DNA from: Ruminococcus flavefaciens
GTDB taxonomy: Bacteria > Bacillota > Clostridia > Oscillospirales > Ruminococcaceae
Length of the DNA stretch: 64,000 nt
Assembly (NCBI GenBank): GCA_023662725.1
Contig: JAMPIL010000001.1
Span: forward strand, 456,258 to 520,257
Reading direction: 5' to 3'
The stretch's first letter is position 1. Every line of letters begins with the position of its first letter. The position numbers and the translations under genes were made by a program. Positions 1-8,087 of the stretch are shown piece after piece. The notes below the pieces were generated by a model. The model had not been told where the DNA came from. It searched no databases and saw nothing but the letters and a program-made list of their open reading frames with translations.

Positions 1-8
1 AAGTTCTG

Positions 9-584
9 TTATTTCCTTTTCTTTTTCTTCTTCCTTACAGAAAATCCAAAGTCGCCCAACTTTCTTCCAAGAGCGAAATATTCTCCGTGAGCATAAGCCA
101 TAAGTCCGCATTGCTGAAGATTAAGCTTGCCTTTGCTGTTGATATATTTTTCATCAGCGTCTATACCGACTATTTCCGCAAGAAACATTGTATGAGAGCC
201 AAGAAGCTCCGATTTCACGACCCTGCATTCAAGACTGACCGGACATTCCTCTATCAAAGGAACAGCGACCTTATTGGCTGGAACAAGATGAAATCCGCAT
301 GAAGAGATCTTATCCGTATCTTTTCCGCTTTTAACTCCGCAAAAGTCTGTTTCACGGCACATTGACGAAGTTGTAAGATTGATAACAAATTCACCGGAAT
401 CTTTGATAACGTCATGCGAAAACCGTTCCGGACGCACCGAAATATAGGTCATAGGCGGACGAGTGCAGACTATGCCTGTCCAGCCGATAGTTAAAACGTT
501 TGGCTTTTCAATCGTTCCGCAGGTAACGAGTGCAGCAGGTACGGGAGCAAGCAAAGCGCTTCCTTTCCAGAATTGTTTTGACAT
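9..584 (-). CDS. Flavin reductase family protein (FMN-binding split barrel)
   Basis: A 191-residue cytosolic protein resembling the DIM6/NTAB flavin reductase family, whose members bind FMN in a split beta-barrel and reduce flavin with NAD(P)H or act as small flavoproteins. The N-terminal part (about residues 5-50: PVPAALVTCG, then NVLTIGWTGIV and RPPMTYISVRPERFSHD) is typical of the family, as is the FVINLTT strand near residue 67. The C-terminus ends in a run of lysines and arginines. The start at 584 follows GAGGTG, and a consensus promoter lies just upstream (622-650), so the gene is probably monocistronic. The substrate cannot be told from sequence. Confidence 0.85.
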   Translation of the reverse strand: MSKQFWKGSALLAPVPAALVTCGTIEKPNVLTIGWTGIVCTRPPMTYISVRPERFSHDVIKDSGEFVINLTTSSMCRETDFCGVKSGKDTDKISSCGFHLVPANKVAVPLIEECPVSLECRVVKSELLGSHTMFLAEIVGIDADEKYINSKGKLNLQQCGLMAYAHGEYFALGRKLGDFGFSVRKKKKKRK

Positions 585-621
585 TTTTTCACCTCTGAAT
601 AAATCAATTGCTATTTATTTT

Positions 622-650
622 ATTATAACATATAAAACAATATATTTCAA
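622..650 (-). promoter_or_regulatory. Sigma-A promoter of the flavin reductase gene
   Basis: On the minus strand, TTGAAA (645-650) and TATAAT (622-627) are separated by exactly 17 bases. The reductase start codon lies about 38 bases downstream of the -10 box. This is sequence match only. Confidence 0.75.
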
Positions 651-736
651 GAAATTTATTTTATATTTATCAGCGGATACGACATGATTCGCAGTTGATC
701 CATGCTATAATTTGGCTTATCAGGGAGGCGAATAAA

Positions 737-1042
737 ATGAATATAGATATAAAATCCGAAAACGGTTCTGCGATCGCAAGACTCAGCGGCGAAATTGATC
801 ACCATAATGCCAAAGAACTTCGCACTCAGCTTGATAAGTTCATCATATCTGCGCAGCCGCCGGAACTTGTTATGGATTTCAAAAATATAACCTTTATGGA
901 CAGCTCCGGAATTGGTCTTATTATGGGCAGAAGCAAGCTTATGAAGGAATGCGGCGGAAGGCTTGAGGTACGTAATTCACAACCATACATAAAGCGTGTT
1001 CTCAAGCTTTCCGGAATCGAAAGAATCGTAAAAATCACTTGA
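737..1042 (+). CDS. spoIIAA: Anti-sigma F factor antagonist SpoIIAA (STAS domain)
   Basis: First gene of a spoIIA-type operon. It is a small STAS-domain protein of 101 residues from this start. The family member binds the anti-sigma factor SpoIIAB and frees sigma-F in the forespore, under control of phosphorylation on a serine in the conserved FMDSSGIG segment (about residues 53-60), which is intact here. The ATG at 737 is preferred because GGGAGG precedes it by 7 bases; the TTG at 695 in the same frame has no ribosome site and overlaps a TATAAT (706-711) that may be a -10 box. The next gene begins immediately after the stop. Confidence 0.9.
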   Translation: MNIDIKSENGSAIARLSGEIDHHNAKELRTQLDKFIISAQPPELVMDFKNITFMDSSGIGLIMGRSKLMKECGGRLEVRNSQPYIKRVLKLSGIERIVKIT

Positions 1043-1054
1043 ATGGAGAATATC

Positions 1055-1492
1055 ATGGAAGTTATAAATGAAATAAAATTTACCATGCCGTCGCTTTCGG
1101 TAAATGAAAGCACAGCAAGAGCAGTCGTTTCATCGTTTCTGATTCAGGCAGACCCGACTGTTGAAGAACTTTCCGACATAAGAACGGCAGTTTCTGAAGC
1201 GGTGACCAACGCCGTTGTTCACGCTTACCGCAATTCTAAGGGAAATATTGAGCTTGTGGTCAAGCTGCTCGCCGGACGTGAAGTCTACATAAGGATAAAG
1301 GATAAGGGATGCGGTATCGAAGATGTTGAGCAAGCTATGCAGCCGCTTTTTACAACTGCCCCCGAAGAGGAACGTTCAGGTCTCGGTTTCTCGGTAATGA
1401 GCTCCTTCATGGACAAGCTGAACGTAAAAAGTTCATCCGGTAAAGGAACTACTGTAACTATGCGCAAAAGGCTGGCAAAACATGAAAACTGA
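1055..1492 (+). CDS. spoIIAB: Anti-sigma F factor SpoIIAB (serine kinase)
   Basis: A GHKL-fold ATPase/kinase that in spore-formers holds sigma-F inactive and phosphorylates SpoIIAA. The N box (EAVTNAVVHAYR), the G1 box (DKGCGIEDV) and the G2 box (SGLGFSVMSSF) are all present, so the ATP site looks functional. The ATG at 1055 is chosen because GGAG precedes it by 6 bases and it gives the usual short N-terminus; an upstream in-frame ATG at 1043 abuts the spoIIAA stop and lacks a ribosome site. The 3' end overlaps sigF by 11 bases, which indicates translational coupling. Confidence 0.93.
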   Translation: MEVINEIKFTMPSLSVNESTARAVVSSFLIQADPTVEELSDIRTAVSEAVTNAVVHAYRNSKGNIELVVKLLAGREVYIRIKDKGCGIEDVEQAMQPLFTTAPEEERSGLGFSVMSSFMDKLNVKSSSGKGTTVTMRKRLAKHEN

Positions 1493-2141
1493 CGTAAAAC
1501 AGCCGACAGCAGAAGAAAACCTCGGTCTTGTACATTTATGTGCAAATAAATTCAGAGGACGTGGGATCGAGTATGACGAGCTTTACTCGGCTGGCTGCAT
1601 CGGACTTCTTAAAGCAGTTAAAGCATTTGACGCTGAACGAGGCGTAAAATTCTCAACATATGCTGTACCTGTGATCTTAGGCGAAATAAAACGTCTTTTC
1701 CGTGACGGCGGAACAGTTCATGTAAGCCGTAGCTTAAAAGAGCTTTCGCTTAAAATCCAGCGTATCTGCGAGGATTTTCGTCAAAAAGAAGGCAGAGAAC
1801 CCGTCATAAGCGAACTTGCCATTCTTTCCGGAGAGAGCGAAGCCGACGTTTCAGAAGCCCTTTGCGTAAGTCAGCCGACGCTGTCGCTCACCGCAAGCGA
1901 CGATGATGAGGGTCAAATAGATATCCCCTCTGAATCGCCTGACGAATCCATCGTAGATCTTCTTGCACTGCGTCAGATCATGGCAAAACTTGAACCTAAC
2001 GACAGAGCGCTTCTCGAACTTCGGTATTTCAGAAACTTAACACAGTCCAAAACTGCCGCTGCACTTGGAATGACTCAGGTTCAGGTTTCAAGACGTGAAA
2101 AAAAACTCCTTGCACAAATGCGGTCGGAGCTTTTGGAGTAG
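1482..2141 (+). CDS. sigF: RNA polymerase sporulation sigma factor F (SpoIIAC)
   Basis: A 219-residue sigma-70 family factor, the normal length for the sporulation sigma F/G group. Region 2 (LCANKFRGRGIEYDEL, then YSAGCIGLLKAVKAFD and FSTYAVPVILGEIKR) occupies about residues 18-75, region 3 about 80-140, and region 4 with its helix-turn-helix (LTQSKTAAALGMTQVQVSR) is at the C-terminus. Sigma-F directs early forespore transcription. It sits third in the canonical spoIIAA-spoIIAB-spoIIAC order and overlaps spoIIAB by 11 bases. SigG is the closest alternative, but the operon settles the call. It implies at least an ancestral ability to sporulate. Confidence 0.93.
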   Translation: MKTDVKQPTAEENLGLVHLCANKFRGRGIEYDELYSAGCIGLLKAVKAFDAERGVKFSTYAVPVILGEIKRLFRDGGTVHVSRSLKELSLKIQRICEDFRQKEGREPVISELAILSGESEADVSEALCVSQPTLSLTASDDDEGQIDIPSESPDESIVDLLALRQIMAKLEPNDRALLELRYFRNLTQSKTAAALGMTQVQVSRREKKLLAQMRSELLE

Positions 2142-2151
2142 GATAACATAA

Positions 2152-2214
2152 TTTACTTTTTCTGTTAGTTATTAAGGGGACGCTGTCCCCTTATAAACAA
2201 CAGAAAAAAGTAAA
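2152..2214. terminator. Long palindrome acting as bidirectional terminator (sigF / hemW)
   Basis: A near-perfect palindrome of about 60 bases lies between the convergent sigF and hemW genes. Its outer arms are 2152-2166 (TTTACTTTTTCTGTT) and 2199-2214 (AACAGAAAAAAGTAAA). The inner core is AAGGGGAC-gct-GTCCCCTT (2175-2193). T-runs follow the core in both directions. The core and outer arm recur elsewhere in the window (see repeats at 43287 and 47544), so it may be a mobile palindromic repeat adopted as a terminator. Confidence 0.7.
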
Positions 2215-2230
2215 CAATATTATCCCTTTA

Positions 2231-3325
2231 TCAGAAAATCAGATATTCAATTACGGAATTTGACATGACAAATCCCTGCGGAGTAAGGGATACTCTCTCT
2301 CCGTCGCAATTTACATACCCTGCCCTTTCAAGGCTGGGTAATTTTTTTTCTATCTCACTTCTGTGAGAACCGGTCTCGCTCAACAGCAATCCTTCTTTCA
2401 GTCTTAAACGAAGCATTGCAGTTTCCTCGAATCCGCACGGAGCATTGTCGGTAATATAAACCTTCTGAAATTCTCCGGAAACAAAATCGCGCAGGTCACG
2501 CTCAACTGCAAAACGTTTGCCTTTATAACATGAGTGTGCAGACGGACCGATTCCAATATATTCCCCGCATTTCCAGTAGCGGTTGTTATGACGGCTTTCA
2601 AATCCGTTTTTGGCAAAATTGGACACTTCATACTGCATAAATCCGTTTTTTTCGAGAAGTTCAACAGTTTTCAGATAAAGAGCAGCTGTTTTATCATCAT
2701 CGGGAAGACGATTTTTGATATCATCGCAGTCGAAAGGAGTTCCCTCCTCCGTTTTCAGAATATACGCAGAAATATGCTGAATCGGCAGAGTTGAAAGGCG
2801 GTTGACCGAGTATGCGATATTATGTGCGGTCTGTTCCGGAAGAGCGATCATAAGGTCGCATGAGATATTTTCAAATCCGGCTGAATGAGCGTCCAGAACC
2901 GATTTTTCAGCTCGCTCTGAACTATGCGTTCTCCCAAGGAAATCCAGTTCACTGTCAATCATGGACTGAACTCCGATTGAAAGCCGATTTATTCCGGCAT
3001 TACGGAGTCCGGAGAGCTTATCAGGATTCAGCGTTGAGGGATTAGCCTCAAGAGTGACCTCTGCATTTTTATCGAGAGAAAAACTTCCGCTTAGCTCATC
3101 CATTACAGTTTCTATCTGCTGAACAGAAAGAAACGAGGGAGTTCCTCCGCCGAAATAAACGGTATCAACGTTATGTCCTGTATCGGAATAATGTCTGATA
3201 TTGCGAAGAACAGCGTCAACATAGTCCTGCATAGCCTTTTTTGAATATTTCACCGAATAAAAGTCGCAGTAATCGCACTTTTTTCCGCAGAACGGCACAT
3301 GAATATATATTCCGAGACTTTTCAT
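2231..3325 (-). CDS. hemW: Radical SAM heme chaperone HemW (HemN-like)
   Basis: A 364-residue radical SAM protein. The N-terminus carries the CxxxCxxC cluster ligands (C13, C17, C20 within FCGKKCDYCDF), then VYFGGGTPSFL and the GVQSM and HNNRYW segments typical of HemW. HemW proteins bind heme and SAM and insert heme into target proteins; they were formerly annotated as oxygen-independent coproporphyrinogen III oxidase. At about 364 residues it is shorter than true HemN. It is cotranscribed with lepA upstream, a common arrangement in Firmicutes. Its start overlaps the stop of the preceding small gene by 4 bases. Confidence 0.92.
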   Translation of the reverse strand: MKSLGIYIHVPFCGKKCDYCDFYSVKYSKKAMQDYVDAVLRNIRHYSDTGHNVDTVYFGGGTPSFLSVQQIETVMDELSGSFSLDKNAEVTLEANPSTLNPDKLSGLRNAGINRLSIGVQSMIDSELDFLGRTHSSERAEKSVLDAHSAGFENISCDLMIALPEQTAHNIAYSVNRLSTLPIQHISAYILKTEEGTPFDCDDIKNRLPDDDKTAALYLKTVELLEKNGFMQYEVSNFAKNGFESRHNNRYWKCGEYIGIGPSAHSCYKGKRFAVERDLRDFVSGEFQKVYITDNAPCGFEETAMLRLRLKEGLLLSETGSHRSEIEKKLPSLERAGYVNCDGERVSLTPQGFVMSNSVIEYLIF

Positions 3326-3657
3326 GAAATATCAAGTCTTATGGATTCCTCCATTTTGAAGAAAAACGCATTCACAACAGCAGGAATGATAAATTCCGAC
3401 AGGATAAGCAATATCATCAGCGGAATTTCTCTCATTGCAAGAAAATCATGATGCTGAGAGGTAAAATATATTACAAAAATTGAAACAATAACTATCACAC
3501 TGTAAACAACATTGAAAATGGTCGCAGCCTTGCCGTTCACACATTTTGTACCGCAGTATTTGCACGGTTTGCCCTTTGAATTCATTTTCCCCGCCAAGGC
3601 TTTAGTTATAGGAGTAAATCCCTTTTTTCCGCAATGCGGACAAGTATATATGCTCAT
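3322..3657 (-). CDS. Small zinc-ribbon membrane protein, function unknown
   Basis: A 111-residue protein with an N-terminal zinc ribbon made of two CxxC pairs (CPHCGKK near residue 5 and CKYCG near residue 33). Two or three hydrophobic segments follow (about 50-70, 78-100). It probably sits in the membrane with the ribbon in the cytoplasm. It overlaps hemW by 4 bases (ATGA), so it belongs to the lepA-hemW transcript. No specific function can be given. Confidence 0.7.
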   Translation of the reverse strand: MSIYTCPHCGKKGFTPITKALAGKMNSKGKPCKYCGTKCVNGKAATIFNVVYSVIVIVSIFVIYFTSQHHDFLAMREIPLMILLILSEFIIPAVVNAFFFKMEESIRLDIS

Positions 3658-3672
3658 AATTTTTCCTTTCTT

Positions 3673-4122
3673 TTAAGCAGACATTGTTTCTTCTCCGGAA
3701 TTTTCATACTCTGACGGATTCGTCGGAGTAAGTTCCGGAAGAATTTCAGCCTCTTTCGCTTCCTTTTCACAAAGTGCAGCAGGCTTTGCAAGCGGGAGCA
3801 GTTTTTTCAGTTTTGCTTTTTTACGTCTTTTGGTGAGATCCAGAATATCCTCTGTATGAAGAACAAACATAATTGTAAAAAGCATTACAATAGCCGTCCA
3901 TATCCCCTCGAAAATCATATCGTGGACTATAACGCCCCACAAAAGAAGAAGTACCGAGGTCACACAGAAGCTTGTCAGGGAAATTTCTCTCAGACGAATC
4001 CGTATTTCTCTGAAAAAACATCCTATTCCGGAGTTTCTCTTAAAAATCGGTTCAGCAGCGACAGTTATAATACTTAAAATCATTGCCGCCGCAAGCAGTA
4101 TAAGAATGACATAATTTATCAT
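3673..4122 (-). CDS. Small membrane protein, function unknown
   Basis: A 149-residue protein with three hydrophobic segments (about residues 4-24, 50-68 and 70-90). A basic stretch (KRRKKAKLKKLLP) and an acidic C-terminal tail rich in Glu and Pro follow. It lies 18 bases downstream of the lepA stop and 15 bases upstream of the zinc-ribbon gene, so it is likely cotranscribed. I do not recognise the family. Confidence 0.65.
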   Translation of the reverse strand: MINYVILILLAAAMILSIITVAAEPIFKRNSGIGCFFREIRIRLREISLTSFCVTSVLLLLWGVIVHDMIFEGIWTAIVMLFTIMFVLHTEDILDLTKRRKKAKLKKLLPLAKPAALCEKEAKEAEILPELTPTNPSEYENSGEETMSA

Positions 4123-4140
4123 AATAGTTCCCCTGTCTTA

Positions 4141-5943
4141 TCAGCTGTCAAGCTTCAAAACACTCATAAATGCTTCCTGCGGAACTTCTACTGTTCCAAG
4201 CTGACGCATACGCTTTTTGCCCTCTTTCTGTTTTTCAAGAAGCTTCTTTTTTCTCGTGATATCGCCGCCATAGCACTTTGCAAGAACGTCTTTTCTCATT
4301 GCCTTTACTGTTTCTCTCGCAATCACCTTTCCTCCGATAGCAGCCTGAATCGGGACTTCAAAAAGCTGACGAGGAATATTTTCTTTAAGTTTCTCGGCAA
4401 TTTTTCTTGCTCGTCCATAAGCCTTATCAGTGTGGATGATAAACGATAAAGCGTCGACTACATCGCCGTTGAGCAGAATATCGAGCTTAACAAGCTTAGA
4501 AGGAGAATATCCGAGCATTTCATAGTCAAACGAAGCATAGCCCTTAGTTCTTGATTTAAGGACATCGAAGAAATCGTAAACGATCTCATTAAGAGGAAGT
4601 TCATAATGAAGATTGACTCTTGTATCATCAAGATATTGCATATCCTTGAAAATTCCACGTCTGTCCTGACAAAGTTCCATTATATTTCCGACAAATTCCG
4701 ATGGTGACAAAATGTCCGCCTTAACCATAGGTTCTTCCGCAAGCTGAATGAGCGCAGGATCGGGATAATTAGTCGGATTGTCGATATACTGCACCTCTCC
4801 GCTGGTAAGAGTTACTCTGTATATAACCGATGGAGCTGTCGTTATCAGATCAAGATTGTACTCTCTTTCAAGCCTTTCCTGAATGATCTCCATATGAAGA
4901 AGTCCGAGAAATCCGCAACGGAATCCGAATCCGAGCGCAACCGATGTCTCCGGCTCGAAAGAGAGCGAAGCATCGTTGAGCTGAAGTTTTTCCAGCGCTT
5001 CACGCAGATCGCCGTATTTCGCACCGTCGGCAGGATAAATTCCCGAAAACACCATCGGATTCACTTTTCTGTAGCCTGGAAGCGGTTCGTCGCACGGATC
5101 GTCGTTATTAGTTACAGTATCACCTACCTGAGTATCGCCGATACTCTTGATAGAAGCTGCAATATAGCCGACTTCTCCTGCTTCGAGCCTACCATTGTTT
5201 ACAAGTGACGAAGCGTCCATAAAGCCTGCTTCAACAACAGTGAAAACAGCTCCGGTCGCCATAAGACGAATGCTGTCGCCGACTCTGACAGTACCCTCTT
5301 TAACACGAACATAAATAATAACGCCTTTGTATGAATCGTAATAACTATCGAAAATCAGCGCTTTCAGCGGTTTTTCAGTATCTCCCTTGGGAGCAGGGAT
5401 ATCCATTACTATTTTTTCAAGAACGGCTTCTATATTCGTTCCCATTTTAGCGGAAATTCTCGGAGCGTCCATTGCAGGGATTCCGATAACATTCTCAACC
5501 TCGGAGCAGACTCTTTCAGGTTCTGCTGACGGAAGATCGATTTTATTAACAACGGGAACAACTTCAAGATCGTGCTCGATTGCAAGATATGTGTTCGCAA
5601 GCGTCTGAGCCTCGATGCCTTGAGATGCGTCTACTACAAGGATAGCTCCCTCGCAGGCAGCAATCGAACGTGAGACTTCGTAGTTGAAATCGACGTGACC
5701 GGGAGTATCAATAAGGTTGAAAATATAGTCCTCGCCATCCTGAGCTGTGTATTTCAGCCTTACGGCACGAGCCTTTATCGTTATTCCACGCTCTCTTTCA
5801 ATATCCATATTATCAAGAAGCTGCTCTTCCATATCACGAATGGCAACAGTCTCGGTTTTTTCAAGGATTCGGTCGGCAAGAGTTGATTTGCCGTGATCTA
5901 TATGCGCAATAATGCAGAAATTTCTTATTTTTTCGTTAGCCAA
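4141..5943 (-). CDS. lepA: Elongation factor 4 (LepA), ribosomal back-translocase GTPase
   Basis: A 600-residue translational GTPase of full family length. The P loop [10 protein letters not shown] (residues 13-22), the switch [10 protein letters not shown] (from 79) and NKIDLP (near 133) mark the G domain. The C-terminal LepA-specific region includes [14 protein letters not shown] and KMRQLG-like basic segments ending in [12 protein letters not shown]. LepA acts on ribosomes in the cytosol or at the membrane and influences initiation and elongation under stress. It has its own consensus promoter (5979-6007) and is followed by two small membrane genes and hemW. Confidence 0.97.
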   Translation of the reverse strand: MANEKIRNFCIIAHIDHGKSTLADRILEKTETVAIRDMEEQLLDNMDIERERGITIKARAVRLKYTAQDGEDYIFNLIDTPGHVDFNYEVSRSIAACEGAILVVDASQGIEAQTLANTYLAIEHDLEVVPVVNKIDLPSAEPERVCSEVENVIGIPAMDAPRISAKMGTNIEAVLEKIVMDIPAPKGDTEKPLKALIFDSYYDSYKGVIIYVRVKEGTVRVGDSIRLMATGAVFTVVEAGFMDASSLVNNGRLEAGEVGYIAASIKSIGDTQVGDTVTNNDDPCDEPLPGYRKVNPMVFSGIYPADGAKYGDLREALEKLQLNDASLSFEPETSVALGFGFRCGFLGLLHMEIIQERLEREYNLDLITTAPSVIYRVTLTSGEVQYIDNPTNYPDPALIQLAEEPMVKADILSPSEFVGNIMELCQDRRGIFKDMQYLDDTRVNLHYELPLNEIVYDFFDVLKSRTKGYASFDYEMLGYSPSKLVKLDILLNGDVVDALSFIIHTDKAYGRARKIAEKLKENIPRQLFEVPIQAAIGGKVIARETVKAMRKDVLAKCYGGDITRKKKLLEKQKEGKKRMRQLGTVEVPQEAFMSVLKLDS

Positions 5944-5978
5944 TGTTCTACCTCTTTTCCGGATTTGCTTATTTATTT

Positions 5979-6007
5979 ATTATATCAGAAAAACTCTGTT
6001 TTGTAAA
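5979..6007 (-). promoter_or_regulatory. Sigma-A promoter of lepA operon
   Basis: On the minus strand, TTTACA (6002-6007) and TATAAT (5979-5984) have a 17-base spacer, about 35 bases before the lepA start codon. Confidence 0.75.
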
Positions 6008-6034
6008 GAGAACTGCTGCAATTTCTTGCAGCAG
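6005..6034 (-). terminator. Probable terminator after the tRNA synthetase genes
   Basis: The hairpin CTGCTGCAA-gaaa-TTGCAGCAG (6013-6034) is followed on the minus strand by a pyrimidine-rich stretch with a weak U-tract. It lies just past the methionyl-tRNA synthetase stop and touches the lepA -35 box. Confidence 0.5.
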
Positions 6035-6057
6035 TCCAATAGGTTATTTAATTTTTA

Positions 6058-8070
6058 TCACTCGGCAGCAAACTGACTTTCATGTCTTGTGAAGAAATCG
6101 GTTCTCGGTGGAAGGAATTTAAGCTCGTGATTCATTCCGGTGAAGTAATTCAAAGGCTCAAAAATAGTATCCCATGACCATATCCGCTCATCAACCTGTA
6201 AGTATTCACGAAGCTTTTCCGTTCCGAAAGGAGCCATAGGATGAAGCAGGATTCCGACTATTCTTATTATATAGAAAAGATTTGCAAGAGCCTGTGAAAG
6301 CGAATCCTTATCGGAATATTCGCCCGTAAGAGCCTTTGCCATGTATTTGCTTCCGTTTCTGATGTAGCTGTCAAGCACATATGTGCACTGGTGAAATGCA
6401 AATTTCGACATATGACGCTCGTATTCCAGAACAGCTTTTTTGGCGTCGGCAATGAACTGCTCTTCCGGAGCGTTATCAGGCATGATTCCTCCAAGCTCTT
6501 TCTGAGCCGTATAAAAGGCGGTACGGATCATACGGTTGTAAACATTCGAGAGCAAAAGTCCGTCTTTAACGACAGGATCAGCATCATCCGGTTTTGCGTC
6601 TGGATTATACGGCTTCGGCATGAAGCTTACCGAACGCTGTCCAAGTCCGAGTCCGAGCCAGTGCATACGGAGCTGTTCCGGCGTATAATGTTCAAGAAGG
6701 TCGTCTGCCATGGGTGGCTTTATTGCTCCTGAACTTGAAGCTTTTTTGTCGAGGAAGAGGATATGATGATTGGCAACGATTATCGGCATCTGAAGCTCAC
6801 CGTCTGCCGGAGAAGCAGTTTTATTTTCCGACTCCTGCTGTGCCATCCACATTGCAGGTTCAGCGATTCCATAGAAATAAATATTGTCCTGTCCGATAAA
6901 CTGATAAACCGTTGAATCCTTGCTGCACCAATATTTTTTCCAGTCCTCACGGTCTGCACCGGTCTGTTCAAGATAAGTCTGTGTAAACGATATCGGCGCC
7001 CAGAGAGATTCCGGCCAAACCCAGACTGTAAGTCCGCTTTCATCCTCTAAAACAGGTGCAGGAACGCCCCATTCAATATTTCCTGTAAGACGGAACGGAA
7101 CGAGAGTTTTTCCCGTTCTATAGCGGATTCCGTTTTCCGTTAAGATACGGCAGGCTTCGTCGCAGTCTGAAAGCTTTGTGAACTCGATCGTAAACGACGG
7201 CTTTTTCTTTTCCTCAATGTACTCATGCTCCGGCATTGAATCTTTAAGCGAGAAGTATTTCTCCTCGAATTCACGCTTGATGTAAATTACCGGAGGTTTC
7301 AGAAATTCATCAATAGTTTTCCATACTACCGGACGAACGTCCTTACGCTTTTTCAGCTCTTCAACCCAGTTTTTCATAAGCTCCTCGTAGTCTCTGAGTT
7401 TGAAATACCAGTTTGTAACGGGCTTCATAACAGGTGTTTCTCCTGTAAGCGTACTTACAGGATTAAGAAGATTTTCAGGCATATACTGATGCCCGAGGTC
7501 GCATTCGTCTGCATAGCCTTTTTCAGAAGTACATCCCTCGACCGGACATTTTCCGATAACCTGACGGCCGTTCAAAAAAACTCCTGCCTTTTCATCGAAA
7601 AACTGCATGGTTGAAATTTTATTGAGCTGTCCCTTTTTATAAAGAGAGCTGATAAACCAATCCGTTACCTCGCTGTGGATCTCTTTGGAGCGTCCAAGTC
7701 CGGAAGCGGCAAAAAGATTCGGTGAGATTCCGTAAGATTCAAGCGTAGCCTTCTGTTTTTCGTGATTGCTGCTTACAAAATCTTCAAGCGAGCCTTCAAA
7801 TTCTCCGTTTTTAACTTTAACACGCCAGCTTTCAGCGATCGGAGAGCCGTAGCAATCCGTACCGCTTACAAAAATTACGTTATCCTTTCCGATTCTATCA
7901 CGCATAAAACGAGCATATGTGTCGGCAAAAACAAGCATTCCGCCGACGTGTCCGAAGTGAAGTTCCTTATTTCCGTAAGGCATACCGCCTGTGATAACGG
8001 CTCTTTTCGGAAATTCCGGACGTGGTATTTCAAAAGGCTTTCCGTTATTGCCATCTTTATTTCTTGCCAT
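6058..8070 (-). CDS. Atypical methionine--tRNA ligase (class I synthetase)
   Basis: A class I aminoacyl-tRNA synthetase closest to MetRS, 670 residues from this start. It has the HIGH-type motif HFGH (residues 38-41), GTDCYGSPI, a CP-domain zinc knuckle (CPVEGC and CDLGH), the VWVWPESLWAP segment and the FIGQDNIYFYG motif before the signature loop. The loop that should read KMSKS is KKASSS (about 442-447). An insertion of roughly 60 residues precedes WGVPAP. No C-terminal tRNA-binding (EMAP-like) domain is seen. The ATG at 8070 follows GAAAGGA by 9 bases; the in-frame ATG at 8097 would overlap gltX by 10 bases with no site. It may be a second, specialised MetRS. It is cotranscribed with gltX. 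Confidence 0.8.
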   Translation of the reverse strand: MARNKDGNNGKPFEIPRPEFPKRAVITGGMPYGNKELHFGHVGGMLVFADTYARFMRDRIGKDNVIFVSGTDCYGSPIAESWRVKVKNGEFEGSLEDFVSSNHEKQKATLESYGISPNLFAASGLGRSKEIHSEVTDWFISSLYKKGQLNKISTMQFFDEKAGVFLNGRQVIGKCPVEGCTSEKGYADECDLGHQYMPENLLNPVSTLTGETPVMKPVTNWYFKLRDYEELMKNWVEELKKRKDVRPVVWKTIDEFLKPPVIYIKREFEEKYFSLKDSMPEHEYIEEKKKPSFTIEFTKLSDCDEACRILTENGIRYRTGKTLVPFRLTGNIEWGVPAPVLEDESGLTVWVWPESLWAPISFTQTYLEQTGADREDWKKYWCSKDSTVYQFIGQDNIYFYGIAEPAMWMAQQESENKTASPADGELQMPIIVANHHILFLDKKASSSGAIKPPMADDLLEHYTPEQLRMHWLGLGLGQRSVSFMPKPYNPDAKPDDADPVVKDGLLLSNVYNRMIRTAFYTAQKELGGIMPDNAPEEQFIADAKKAVLEYERHMSKFAFHQCTYVLDSYIRNGSKYMAKALTGEYSDKDSLSQALANLFYIIRIVGILLHPMAPFGTEKLREYLQVDERIWSWDTIFEPLNYFTGMNHELKFLPPRTDFFTRHESQFAAE

Positions 8071-8087
8071 TTTTTCAAGTCCTTTCA

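Noticed and set aside
1043-1054. ATG at 1043 as the spoIIAB start
   Set aside because: It abuts the spoIIAA stop without a ribosome-binding site, whereas the ATG at 1055 has GGAG six bases upstream and gives the standard N-terminus.
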